NCBI GenBank assembly: GCA_022579005.1
Contig: MU401601.1
Coordinates: 1-64,000, forward strand
Origin: Poronia punctata
Taxonomy: Eukaryota > Ascomycota > Sordariomycetes > Xylariales > Xylariaceae
Length of the DNA stretch: 64,000 nucleotides
Reading direction: 5' to 3'
A program made the position numbers and the translations under genes. The notes beneath the pieces are model-generated. The model was given only the letters and a program-made list of their open reading frames with translations, did no database searches and had not been told where the DNA came from. The stretch's first letter is position 1; each line of letters begins with the position of its first letter. This document shows, one piece after another, positions 38,903 through 49,905 of this stretch.

Positions 38903-39154
38903 AGCTTAGTAAAGGTATAAATTTAGCAAAAAAGTAAGTTTAATCTTTTAAACCTACTTTAATAAAAAAAAAAAAGCAGTTACTTCCTTTATACCTATTA
39001 TTTTAAGTTATAACCCCTTTTATTATTAAACCTACCTAAACCTTATTTTAAAGGGTACTTATTATATTATTTACATTTTAAAAAATATATAAAAAATACA
39101 TCACCTTGTTTTTAACTTCTAATTCCCCTTGCAGATCTTATACAGTCTTTTCTA
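38903..39154. repeat. Right terminal repeat of the outer element
   Basis: Partner of 24490-24741. Mutation load differs along the copy: the left part is heavily T/A-converted, while the last 60 bp keep more C and G than the left LTR. The AT block ends here. Confidence 0.85.
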
Positions 39155-39186
39155 TCATCGGTAGTTACTATCTTTATATAGGTAGT

Positions 39187-39276
39187 TACAGATACGTTTT
39201 AGAGCATACACTATAAGTAGAGTTAGGTTTGATTTTTAACAGCGCTATATAGTTATTTTGCCTTTGGCTTTTTTAG
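39187..39276 (+). repeat. SINE-like repeat, RIP-altered copy
   Basis: About 90 bp (GATACGTTTTAGAGCATACA at 39191 onward) matching 39497-39586 with mostly C-to-T and G-to-A changes. The region corresponding to a tRNA T-arm reads GGTTTGATTTTTAA here, against GGTTCGATTCCTAA in the other copy. Confidence 0.7.
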
Positions 39277-39496
39277 TACCGCTATTACTTATTGACTAAG
39301 AAGCGTGTTGCTACATTGTCTAAGGTCTCTAGTTTAAAACCTTTGCAAAAAAAGCAATTAAAAGATACGCTTGTAATTTAAACCTTAAGCAATAAGTCCT
39401 GTCCTTCAAAGAAATCAGGCTCTAAGCTCTTAAGTTTAGCTAAGTACGTGACCTAAAGCATTGGCTAGAGCCGTGGGCGGCTTACGTTGTGTTGTA

Positions 39497-39586
39497 AGTA
39501 GATACGTCCTGGAGCATACACCATAAGTGGAATTAGGTTCGATTCCTAATAGCGCTATATGGTTATTCCGCCTTTGGCTTCTTTGT
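39497..39586 (+). repeat. SINE-like repeat with tRNA T-arm-like hairpin
   Basis: Less mutated copy. TTAGG-TTCGATT-CCTAA (39535-39551) forms a 5-bp stem with a 7-nt loop exactly like a tRNA T-arm and contains a pol III B-box-like GGTTCGATTCC. About 75 bp upstream, TGGCTAGAG resembles an A box. No matching acceptor stem is present, so this is not a tRNA gene. A tRNA-derived SINE fragment is the best reading. The copies are direct repeats about 310 bp apart. Confidence 0.6.
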
Positions 39587-39588
39587 CA

Positions 39589-40518
39589 CGGGTCGCTAAT
39601 CTACCGGTAGTCACAAGGAGTGGGGTAACCTTAGGTGGAAGACTAGAACATTACGAGACTAGGGTCTTTTTATCTTGTGCTATGCATGTTGCATTTTTCG
39701 CCCGTATTTTCTAGTTAAACTTAGTAGGTAGTTTTTTCAATTCTCAACAAACCGATACCCTGGAGTGCTGTACATATGTAGCAGATAGATTAAATGCTGT
39801 GGAATCTTGGTAGATGGAGGGTGATTTATATGTATAGCGATGGAGAATTAAACAAAGTCCCTGCTGTGCTTTGTGATGTATCCGTTTGTTGTACGTGTAG
39901 GTAGTCGAAATTACCTACTCGTAGTTGACGGCGTTGTGCTCCCAACAGGGTTCCATTCGCGGGTGATGAGCTGCAGTTGGTGTTTACGTTTCACAGGGGT
40001 TTAGGGTGGCTGACAACTCTGGCGGGCTGAAACGGCCCTGGAAGCGCGCCCCATTACCTAAACCTCTATTGGCTTGTTAGTAAAGTTGCCCTAGCAAGCC
40101 ACTAGCTAGAATTGAAGTAGTTATGTCAAGAATTTACCAATGGTCCACGCAGATATCTACGTACCTGCACTTCTTGTTGGCTTGATCCTTCCTCTACCAC
40201 AAGCATCTCTGTTTGTTGCCTTACATATTGTGTTGGTGATTGGGACGAATTTTCTCTTGTCAGGCTGACAACTATTCTGTGGCACGATAGGGTTTCCCGA
40301 CGCCCTATCCAGCTTAGTCGAGCTCGTCACTGCATCGCTAATGCTGCAGCTGGACTATCACTAGATAGACAACAAGCACAAGGCCCAGAAAAGGTTGTGA
40401 TGGGAATTTGTATCTGCTTACCAACTAACAAGACGTAACTCTTTCGCTCAACTAGGAACAAGTCTCAAAGTAGAGAAGGGTGAAGTCGAACCAACTCGAC
40501 TAGACAGAAAGAAAGAAA
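39589..40518. other. Intergenic region, promoter side of the GH36 gene
   Basis: No supported gene. Composition returns abruptly to normal after the AT block. One TACTCGTA at 39916. The final 80 bp before 40519 are purine-rich (GAAAGAAAGAAAATG), a plausible leader. Confidence 0.5.
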
Positions 40519-43500
40519 ATGTCACGGGACGCAAGAGGTGAAGCTACTCGTACTCGTGGGGTCGTTGGGCTCCATTCCTACCCCCCACTAGGCCGGGTCT
40601 CTCAGTCTACTACTAGCCAAGACATTTCCTTTTCGGCGGTATTGGCGGTTGCAGACGACGATAGACCGTGGGAGGTCTGTGTCTGGCATTCGTCTGGTGA
40701 AGAAGGATCTCCTTGGGAGGAAACGTCGCTGTCCCCCGCCGCGGAAATAGATCGCCCTTCGCAATTGCCATGCCCGGATCCAAAGGGGAACAGACGGCTT
40801 TTCTATCATGCTTCTCTACCTAGACGGAATTGTTCACATTTCACCCTCAAGTTCCGTCCGGATCCCACTCAAGCTTGGAGTTGGGCTAAAGACCACCTGG
40901 GACTTGATGACGGGCTTGTACTACCCCCGTTTACCCTGGGCCAGGACAATGACTTATCAGACGTGATACATGGACTTAACCCCTTGCTCAAGGTCAAGTC
41001 GGTCGCAAGCCAGACGCCTCGCACCCAGTTGTGGACTGTTGAAGCTCCTGTTGGACCGGCAACCACGGATGAGTCGGGCTATGCAAATGTAGAGCTAGGC
41101 ACTCCATGGGGACATTTCGTACGGTAGGCATATTTCATGTCGATGTGCTCTGATGAGTGGGAGGCCTTTAAGGTGATGTTTGCTGTCCATCTATCTACTC
41201 CCTGTATCATCATCTAACTATGAGCAATACGGCCGTCTATGTCGATGATCCTGCCCTTGCTGATAATCCGGTAGCTACTTTGCCTTGGTTCGTCATTCGA
41301 ATGCCTGGTTGGGCCCCAGACATGGGAAAGACGAGTTCAACATCGATAAGGATGCTCTGCTTTGTTCCTTTCTTAGCCCCGAAGGGAAACACGTCGTCAT
41401 TCTGGCAACTAGCAATGTAAACAATGTGATGACTCTTTTCCGAAGCTCTGATACTGGATCGGTGATGATTCATGTGAGTAGCAATGTCTGGCTTCCGCTG
41501 TATGGTCTAATGTGAAGTACAGATGCGCAATGACGGCGACTCGGACTCGAATGGGATCGTACTAGCAGCCGTAGGGGAAGATTGCGACAGTGCTATGTCA
41601 GCTGTGGTATATCATGCCCGGAGCGTAGTGACATTTACGTCCGAGATGGAGGACAGTATTTCTCCAAAAGGCACTATCCAGAGCGAGGACGTGAGGCCTG
41701 AATGGATGCAGAACTGGTATGATGGATTGGGTTATTGTAAGGACACACGATGGCACCGCATCGCACTGTTAGCACAAGGTGCAACAACTGACCTGACTGT
41801 GGCGTTATAGGCACTTGGAATGCCCTTGGACAGAATTTAACCGAAGACAAGATCCTGAACGCAGTCGACTCCTTGAAGGAAAACGATATTCTCATCAGCA
41901 ACTTGATCATTGATGATAACTGGCAAGATATAGACCGTAGTGGGGCCAACCAACACTCGTATGGTTGGAACCGGTTCGAAGCTGAACCCCAGGGTTTTCC
42001 AGACGGACTCAAGCATACCATAACCCAGATTCGAGAGAAGTTCTCTAGTATCGAACATGTCGCTGTTTGGCAGTATGTACATACGCTTGCTTTATCCCCC
42101 CCCTTTCTCCAGGATGCTAACGTGCGGCACACCGTGTAATGTAGTGCATTACTTGGCTACTGGGGTGGTATTTCACCTAACGGGGAGATTGCTAAAAACT
42201 ACCAGACGGTCAAGGTCGATCGTGAAGCCGATGGACCGATGACGGTAATAAACGAGCCGGACGTCGGTCGGTTTTACGACGACTTCTATCGATTCTTATC
42301 CTCCTGTGGCATTGACGGGGTAAAGACGGACGGACAATTCATGCTCGATACCTGGGTCTCGCCAAAACATCGTCGGGATTTGACGAATACCTATCTGGAT
42401 GCATGGACAATCTCTTGTCTCAGACACTTTGGCGAGAAAGCAATCTCATGCATGTCCCAAGCGCCGCGAATCTTATTTCGCCAACAACTTCCCCAGACGA
42501 GACCGACGATCCCGGTGCGCAACTCTGATGACTTCTTCCCCGACGTGCCGGCCTCGCATCCGTGGCATATATGGGCCAATGCACATAATGCGCTCTTCAC
42601 CCAGCATTTGAATGTTCTGCCCGACTGGGATATGTTTCAGACAGGCCACGACCTTGCTGGTTACCATGCTGCCGCGCGTTGTATCAGTGGCGGTCCGATT
42701 TATATCACTGACGTTCCTGGCAAGCACGATGTAAACCTGATTCAGCAGATGACTGCCTTGACTCCGCGGGGGAAGACGGTCATCCTTCGACCTAGTGTAC
42801 TAGGGAGAGCAGTTGACCCCTATATCGGATATGAAGAAGAGTAAGTCGGCAGTTCCATATTCATTTCATTTATGTTTTCCGTGGCAACCGGCACTTACAC
42901 ACCGTCTATGACCCTCATACTTGATCGCTATACAAGCCCAGTCGCTTACTAACTTCAATCGTGAACCTTCCTAGCGCTCTTCTCAAAATCGGCTCCTACC
43001 ACGGAAAATCAGCGACGGGAACGCCGCTCCTCGGAATATTCAACACAAGACCACACACTCTAACGGATTTCATATCCCTCGACTCATTCCCCGGCATTCT
43101 AGCATCGAACAAGTACATATTAAGATCTTACACTACCGGCCTATCCACCCCATCGAAGCGTTTACTTATGACCTTGCCAATGAGCGGCTACGATATCATC
43201 ACGGCCCATCCCATCACACAGTTCACCACCGAGACAAACGGTGTCATTTCCATAGCAAGCCTAGGCCTTGTAGATAAAATGACCGGTGCAACGGCTATCG
43301 TATCAAATACCTTTGGGGTCTTACCCAAAGGACGAATCTCGGCAAGAGTTCAGTTGAAGGCTCTTGGGAAATTGGGTAAGATGGCCGTTTCTTTTTTTTT
43401 GAAAAATATTTGAGGGTTTGCTTTCTAACACGAGACATGTTCAGGCTTATATATCTCTGACCTCCCTCACATGAACATCGAAAACGACTTCATGGCCATG

Positions 43501-43662
43501 ATACAAGATTCACCGATTCCCGTGAACCATGTTAGCGTGGATACGCGCAACCCTTGCGTTCTTGTCATTGATGTCCTTGGGGCGTTTAAAGAGACGGGGT
43601 TACGTGTTGGTTGGAGTGATGAGATTTTCGTCAAGGTTTATTTTGATGGGGAACATCTTTAA
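40519..43662 (+). CDS. SIP1/raffinose-synthase-like glycoside hydrolase, GH36
   Basis: Seven exons: 40519-41123, 41275-41473, 41523-41736, 41811-42072, 42145-42840, 42975-43375 and 43445-43662. All join in phase to 864 aa, the usual size of this family. Landmarks are NLIIDDNWQDI in exon 4, VWHALLGYWGG across the exon 4/5 join, the nucleophile-type motif GVKTDGQ (Asp about 489), LPDWDMFQ (about 586-592), and SGGPIYITDVPGKHD. Known members are retaining alpha-galactosidases or alpha-galactosyltransferases acting on raffinose-family sugars. The lack of an obvious signal peptide suggests a cytosolic enzyme. Hydrolysis of plant raffinose-type sugars is the likely use in a fungus, but transferase activity cannot be ruled out. 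It is convergent with the hydrolase gene at 43915 (252 bp apart). Confidence 0.93.
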
Positions 43663-43914
43663 AGAAAGACATTGCCCGTCTTTTCTTTTCTTTTCTTTCG
43701 GTTCGTGTTGAGGAGGGTTATGCGTGGACTGACTTAGATGATGAGAACCGGGGATAGTTTCAATTTACACTGCAGAGGTAATTAGGCAGGTTAATGAAAA
43801 ATATCCCCTTGGTCAAATTACATTGCATGCGCATATGTTAATTATTCCCGTTGTCGTTGTCAATAACTGCCCAAAACATGCTATCATGTCCAATCCTCTC
43901 CTCAGAAACAACCT

Positions 43915-45195
43915 TTACGATAGAACCCTCCCCTTCAAAAACCCCGCAACAGCCCTCTTCCCCTCCTCCCTAAAAAGCGCATCATTATGAAAAGCGCCCG
44001 AGACCATTGCCTTACTAACAGGGATATCCAGCTCGACACATTTGTCATAGAGTTGTTGAGTCAGTTCTGCGGGGACGAGTTCGTCTTTTGCTGCTTGGAG
44101 GATGAAGATTTCTGGCTTCTTCTTTTCTTTTTCTCTTTCTCTTTCTCGTACTCGTTGTGATTGGGAAGGGGAAGGGGAAGCGACGACGTCCAAATTCCCA
44201 AAACTATCAAGCCTATTCCTTAAAAAGGGCCAGAGATATCGATACGGTAACCATTTCTGCGGATATAGCGCGACTAACATGTCTCTTGTGGAAGTGAATG
44301 GTGTTTCGAGGACGAGCGAGTCTATGGGAGTGTGAGTGGGAGTGTGGGCAAGGTCGGCTGCTAGATTCGTGGCTATGCCGCTGCCTATACTTTGGCCCCA
44401 GAGGATGACTTTTATTTCTTTGTTGGGATTGGGATTGTGACTGTGAGTGTGAGTATGGTGATGGTGGGATTCGATCCATTGAAAAGCAGCTAATGCGTCG
44501 AGCCTTATACCCCTTTCACTGGGTCGACCCCGAGAAGTCCAGTATCCGCGATAACTTAGACAGACTATTGTAACTGTACATCTACTTCTTAGCGTTGTTG
44601 CTCGGATCGCTGCTGTTTCATTTTCTAGTTCAAGTTGGCGACGGAGGATGGTTAGGGTTTTGGATAAGTCTGGGAGACGGGGAGGTGTGGAGGAGGCGTT
44701 TCCTGGCTTTATTGTCAATAATAATATCATCGTCCATCTCATTCTCACCACAAAAAGCCCAAAACAGATTAAGGAGGAAAAGGAAAGCAAAAAACACAAA
44801 CCTTGAAAATAAAGCACATAAACATCCCTCCCCTCTCCCTCTCCTCCATTCCCCCCAACATCAACATCAATACCTCCCACGCAAAGCGCAACCTCGACAC
44901 CATCCAAACTCTTAATCCTCTCCTCTCTCCACCGTATCCCCAAAGTCTTATAATCTTCAATCTTCTCCCAGCGGGAATTGGGCGGTAAGAAAGGGTTATA
45001 GATTATTTTATCCTGGAATACGATCATCATTATGCATTTCCATGTCCAGAGACCGATGAATAGACCGGTGTAGACGAATGGGGCGAGGGCTAGGCCTTCG
45101 ATGTGAAAGCGTCGGTTAATAGTCAAGCATGGAGGTAAGATGCTGCGGCGGCGGCAGGTATAAAATTTGGTTCGATAGAATGTGCGTGAGAGCAT
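43915..45195 (-). CDS. Alpha/beta hydrolase, membrane-anchored (ABHD/Bem46-like)
   Basis: Two exons (45195-44802 and 44702-43915) give 393 aa. The start at 45195 is my choice; an in-frame ATG at 45312 would add 39 residues. A hydrophobic segment at about 35-60 (LALAPFVYTGLFIGLWTW) is a likely anchor. The core has VYVLYFQGNASSTPPRLP across the splice join, YRGYWTSRGRPSERGIRLD, the nucleophile elbow GQSIGSG, the acid in AAKDELVPAE and the catalytic His in GAFHNDALF. The intron (44801-44703) is 99 nt, a multiple of three, and has no stop, so an unspliced message would also be translatable. A His/Thr/Asn/Pro low-complexity run (HHHHTHTHSHNPNPN) and a Ser/Arg/Glu/Lys-rich loop are insertions. Substrate unknown; ester or thioester hydrolysis is likely. 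Confidence 0.85.
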   Translation of the reverse strand: MLSRTFYRTKFYTCRRRSILPPCLTINRRFHIEGLALAPFVYTGLFIGLWTWKCIMMIVFQDKIIYNPFLPPNSRWEKIEDYKTLGIRWREERIKSLDGVEVALCVGGIDVDVGGNGGEGEGRDVYVLYFQGLCFLLSFSSLICFGLFVVRMRWTMILLLTIKPGNASSTPPRLPDLSKTLTILRRQLELENETAAIRATTLRSRCTVTIVCLSYRGYWTSRGRPSERGIRLDALAAFQWIESHHHHTHTHSHNPNPNKEIKVILWGQSIGSGIATNLAADLAHTPTHTPIDSLVLETPFTSTRDMLVALYPQKWLPYRYLWPFLRNRLDSFGNLDVVASPSPSQSQRVREREREKEKKKPEIFILQAAKDELVPAELTQQLYDKCVELDIPVSKAMVSGAFHNDALFREEGKRAVAGFLKGRVLS

Positions 45196-46603
45196 GATGG
45201 GGTGAATGAGATGAGATGCTATGACGATGACGTGTGCGATGCCGACGCTGGCAACCTCCTTAGGCTGGGCATTGCAGGTGTCACAGGTGTGGACTGCTGA
45301 CTCATGTGTCAATACCTATAAAAACGATATTGATAATTGGGATAGGGAATACTCTCATGAAGCTCGGGGTGAATGAGTGATTGTATCTCGAGCTACCTGG
45401 TCCATCTTAAATTGACAAGGCTCCCAATTGGTGTCAAGACTATGAGGTAAGATGGATACAAATTATACATATGCGACCAGCTGCGAGCCAAATGCAGTGA
45501 GCATGTTGACCAGCTAAGCATCGTATACCACCAGCTGAGGGCAAAGAGCGGCCAGGTGCAAGGCAAATCCGCCAAACTGATGAGCGCTTACCTATGCGAT
45601 AGAAAGGACCGGTTGAGCCACAACGTCTCTTGGGACAAATCAGTAAAATACGCAAGTAAAGATATATAAGTATGGCGTACTAGTAGTGATATTACACCTT
45701 GGTAATTAGTCAACATTGGCCAAATAGGTAGTCAAATATTGACCAAGATACCTTGGATTTCGAGACAGCGTAGCGTTGCACGTACCCACGAGGTCGAGAA
45801 TCAGTGGAACGTGTTAACGTATACGTATAGGGAATACAGAAAACCAGTGTCTGACAAAGGCCGAATCTATTCCCTGACCAGACCCGTCATCGTCACTCAT
45901 AGTGCCCGAGTTTTGGTCGTTAGTAGCTACAATGGAAGTGTTGCCAGCTCCGTTGCCGGTCTTAGCGATTTATACTCAAGGTGAAAAGGGCAACTCAGGC
46001 ACGGTTTTTCATTGCACAGAGCTCTGATTATAGAGAAGTCTTTGGTGAGAACTAGTACAAAAACAAAGAAATCCAAGTGTAAAAAAAGGTATAGTAATAT
46101 GAAAGGAAGGTGTTTACTGATATTATTGTTGTGATGGCAGGTCCAGGTTGAAGTATTGCAACTTAGTTAAAACTAAGGTAATCCAGGGTAGGTAGCTGCT
46201 TTAGTTCACATTATCTGGTAAATGCAAGTTAAATGCACTATAGACATAAGTATCACCGTATTCTTGTTAGCGATTACTTTCACTTATCAAGACCCCCTCA
46301 TTCTCCACTTGCATTCTGACCTAACTCTATCGTACTTACAGTATTGCTTTGTCATGGCTGTATTTATGCACTCGTACACGTGGATGAGACGCGCACCAGG
46401 CCAAACTCCCGTCTAGTCTACCAAATACCATAAATACCTTCACTACTTGGATTCCCAATCCGACTCACACCATTCGCAAACGTGTGAAACTCAAACCTAT
46501 GGTCTCTTGTCCCAAAATTAGGACCTTACCCATACAGACTAACCGTCCATCAACCCCTCCCTCTACCTGGACAACCCGAAAACACTAGATCAACACATAC
46601 GTC
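45196..46603. other. Divergent intergenic region
   Basis: About 1.4 kb between the minus-strand hydrolase and the plus-strand SDS22 gene; it should contain both promoters. ORFs here are short, overlap on both strands and lack domain signatures. No gene is supported. Confidence 0.5.
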
Positions 46604-47884
46604 ATGCCTGGCCAGTTCAAGGAGGACGGTGGCACCGAAACACCGCAACATGTCGAAGTCGCTATAAACGACAAACTCCCACACCACGAACGGAAAGAAG
46701 AACCTTCGAGCGCCAATTCGGGCCCTCGAGATAGTAAAGGGTGGGATGGCAAGTTACGTATCGATCGTAATGCAATGATTCAAAATCCCGAAGCCCTATC
46801 GGATCCAGATTATTCCGACGAGGAGAATGTTTTGGCCGGCGAAGAGCTCGGTGCTGACGAAGGTCAGATATGACTTTGGATATCGACGGAGCCCTTGCTG
46901 ATTTCTTGACCATCCTAGATCTCTTGGACGAGGAAGACCTGACCACGGAAGATATTAGTCTCACACAATGTCGTATCGCTTCGATCCCTGCACTACGGCT
47001 AGAACGATTCAAGAATGTTGTGCGTCTGTGCCTCCGCCAGAATATCATACAGAACATCGAAGGTCTCCCTGCTCTCAAAGACACCTTGCAAGATTTGGAC
47101 CTCTACGACAACCTCATCTCTCACATCCGGGGCCTGGATGATCTGACCAAACTTACCTCGCTGGATCTCAGTTTCAACAAGATCAAACACATCAAGCACA
47201 TTGAACACCTCACAAACCTGACGGACTTGTTCTTTGTGTCCAACAAAATCAGTCGGATTGAAGGACTCGACACGCTGGTGAATCTTCGCCAGCTCGAACT
47301 AGGATCGAACCGAATTCGCGAGATCCAAAACCTCGACTCGCTAAAGAACTTGGAGCAGCTTTGGTTGGCCAAAAACAAGATCAGCGAGCTCAAAGGTCTC
47401 GGCGGCCTCCCGAAACTAAGAGTGTTGAGTATTCAGTCGAACCGGATTAGCGACCTTTCACCTCTACGAGAAGTCCCTCACCTCAAAGAGTTATATATCT
47501 CGCATAATGCGATTCATGATCTTGAGGGTCTAAGCGGAAACCCCAATCTTACAACAATTGATATTTCAAACAACATGGTCAAAAGCCTCAAAGGCTTGGG
47601 CGGCTTGGATGAGCTCGAAGAACTCTGGGCTAGCAACAATCAACTAGCAGATTTTGCTGATGTGGAATGTCAGCTTGGTCCCAAGAAGAAACTGACGACG
47701 GTCTACTTTGAGGGTAACCCTCTTCAGACGAAACAGCCGGCTTTGTACCGCAACAAAGTCCGTCTTATGCTACCGCAGATCACACAGATCGATGCCAGTA
47801 TGTCATTACTTCCGTGGACAAATGCCCAAACGACACAGCTGACACCCGTTTTTAGCCTTTGTCAGACCAACACAGATGGCCTGA
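46604..47884 (+). CDS. sds22: Protein phosphatase 1 regulatory subunit SDS22
   Basis: Exons 46604-46862, 46919-47797 and 47856-47884 join in phase to 388 aa. After an acidic, hydrophilic N-terminal third, about eleven 22-residue leucine-rich repeats of the SDS22 class follow, e.g. LTSLDLSFNKIKHIKHIEHL and LRVLSIQSNRISDLSPL. The LRR cap reads ALYRNKVRLMLPQITQIDA. The 29-nt last exon (acceptor TTTTTAG) gives TFVRPTQMA, restoring the conserved IDATFV end. Reading through that donor would instead give an unrelated tail. SDS22 binds the PP1 catalytic subunit and helps its biogenesis and mitotic functions in the nucleus and cytosol; it is conserved in most eukaryotes. The 57-nt first intron (56 nt after the donor) is near the fungal minimum. 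Confidence 0.95.
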
Positions 47885-48373
47885 TCCATTGTACCGATGA
47901 TTTGTCATTTATTACTGCATAGCCATGGCGTTCGGGTTAAGACTGGACTGGTATGATGAGCCAAAGGCTCCAGAGTCGTTGCTATCAACTGTTCGAGATG
48001 AACGATACGATGTTATGGTAATTCAGGGCATCAGAATCAGAATTGGCTGATATCAAGATATAGACTCATGCACGTCTGGGGAACGAATAGTGACTTTTAA
48101 GTTTTTTCATAAATATTGTCAGGTTCTATGCCAAGTTCCTTTGCGACCTGTGTCGGATTTGAGACGATAGTATGTACGGCAGGAAGGGTATTACCCTGTC
48201 TAATGTTGGTTCCCTCTACTCCGTATACCACAAGAAGTCCACGACTTCTCCCCGGCTAACCCTCGAAACGACCAAGCTTGTTATATGCAGGCCATTGTTT
48301 GGGGCAGCTAAGCCTCTAAAGACACTTCAAGGTGTTTAAATAGGCTTGACCACAAAACCACCACTGCTTCCGC
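47885..48373. other. Convergent intergenic region
   Basis: 489 bp between the 3' ends of SDS22 and xylose reductase. No gene is seen; it should hold both poly(A) regions. Confidence 0.55.
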
Positions 48374-49800
48374 TTAACCGAAGATCCAGAACTTATCGGT
48401 AGGGAAGTACTAGTGATCCGACCGATAATTAGCAAACATGCCTCAGACACTAGGGTGGTTGATCAAATCAACAGGGATTAGGAAAACTCACGTTTGAGGG
48501 CTGGTTAAACCGAACACCGGTATCCTTGGCGGTGATCTTGTCAACATCAGCCTGCTCCAGGTCGAATCCAGTGCAGTCAAGGTTCTGCGACATGACAGCA
48601 GTACGCTTGGTCTTGGGGATGACGGCAAGGCCGCGCTGGGTAGCCCAGCGGAGGAGGACCTGCGAAGGCTGCTTGTTGTACTTCTTGCCCAACTCGACGA
48701 TGACGGGGTCCTCCATCAGGGGAACGAGGTTCTTGGCATGGGCGAAGCCCTCGAAGCCGACGAAGCTGGCGGGGCCGAAAGACGAATAAGCCGTGACGGC
48801 AATACCCTCGGCCTTGCACAGGTTCAGCAGCTCCTGCTGGACCAACAGAGGGTGGTGCTCGATCTGCAGAGCGGCGGGCGGGATGCGCGCATACCGCAAC
48901 ATGTCGTAGATCAACTGGGCCTGGAAGTTGGACACGCCGATGGATCGCGCAAGTCCCTTATCGACGACGGACTCCATGGCGGCCCATGTCACGTGCATGG
49001 GGGTGTTGCTGCGCACTACCTCGGACTTGCCGTCGTAGTGCCAGCCCGGAGGATACCGCACGGCAGGGTCGACGTACTTGAGAGCGCCGGGGAAATGGAT
49101 CAGGTACAGGTCGAAGTACTCTAGTCCCCAGTCGGCCAGGGACCGGCGGATGGCCGGCTCGACTTTGTCGCCGTCTTCGAAGACGGGCCAGAGCTTGGAT
49201 GTGATGAAGAGCTCTTCACGCTTCACTAGACCGTCTTTGATAGCGCGGGCTACGCCCTCGCCGCATTCCTTTTCGTTGCCGTAATCTGTTTGTTTTTTTG
49301 GTTGTCTCGTTAGTTCGGTCCCTTTCTTCTTCCTTGCCAAGTGTGTCGGGACGAAATAGGAATAGCGATGCAACATCGGGGGAGAAGGGAAGGATGTTTT
49401 GTGGCATGTGATCTCGGATATGGGTGATGGGTAAGTTGCGCTCAGCTCAGCTCAGCTCAGCTAACGGGGGCAATTCTTCCGAAGACGCGAACAGGGGGAT
49501 TTTCGTTTCGCTATCTTTCCTTCCACCCCCCCTCCAACCCCCCCCCCCCCCCATTGGCGGGGTTAAAGTAAGACCAGCTTTTCCACCTCCTAGACTGTGA
49601 AGCTCGCCATGTGTACAAAAAGAATATTGAAAAAAAAAAAGGGAAGGGATGTTCTTACCGCAAGCACCATCAAACAATCTATAGCCAACCTTGATGGCGT
49701 TATAAACGATATCGGCAGCCTCGGCATTCTCGACCTTCCACAGACCGAAGCCCACCTGGGGCATCTCATAGCCGCTGCTGAGTTTTATCGTGGGAGTCAT
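48374..49800 (-). CDS. xyl1: NAD(P)H-dependent D-xylose reductase (aldo-keto reductase)
   Basis: Exons 49800-49659, 49285-48492 and 48409-48374 join in phase to 323 aa, the normal length for fungal xylose reductases. The AKR tetrad is D44 (FDGA), Y49 (DYGNE), K78 (ITSKLWP) and H111 (YLIHFPG). Further signs are the coenzyme loop [14 protein letters not shown] and the C-terminal [12 protein letters not shown]. The 12-codon last exon is required for that ending. The enzyme reduces D-xylose (and other aldoses) to xylitol in the cytosol, the first step of pentose catabolism, and is usually xylose-induced. An in-frame upstream ATG (49905) would add 35 residues rich in Arg, Ser and Thr that look like a mitochondrial presequence. 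Intron 1 is long (373 nt) and contains (CTCAG)4 and a C15 run. Confidence 0.95.
49441..49460. repeat. (CTCAG)4 microsatellite in xylose reductase intron 1
   Basis: Four tandem CTCAG copies followed by CTAAC. A run of 15 C lies about 80 bp away (49538-49552). Both fall in the unusually long intron 1. Confidence 0.9.
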
Positions 49801-49905
49801 GATTCTGGATGTTCTCTTTCTCGTCGTGGTGCTAAAAGTTTTACTACTGGTACGTCGAATTGATGTTGTCGCTGCTCGGTATGTTCGGAGGAAGAAGGGA
49901 ATCAT

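Larger units (their letters stand above)
24490..39154. mobile_element. Outer LTR retroelement, RIP-degraded, carrying a nested element
   Basis: The 14.7-kb block is bounded by two direct copies of an approximately 252-bp sequence (24490-24741 and 38903-39154) that differ mainly by C/T and G/A changes. Without the nested insertion the element is about 7.3 kb: left arm 24742-25778, right arm 33162-38902. TCAT flanks both outer ends (24486-24489 and 39155-39158) and may be a 4-bp target duplication; the exact LTR start is uncertain because TG at 24497-24498 is an alternative. No long ORF survives. Remaining C is mostly in CpT and remaining G mostly in ApG, as expected after CpA-to-TpA mutation. 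The family is not identifiable by eye; an LTR retrotransposon is inferred from structure alone. Confidence 0.8.

Noticed and set aside
39460..39560. tRNA gene suggested by a perfect T-arm
   Set aside because: No pairing acceptor stem or anticodon arm can be formed, and the sequence is repeated nearby with decay; a SINE-like repeat fits better.
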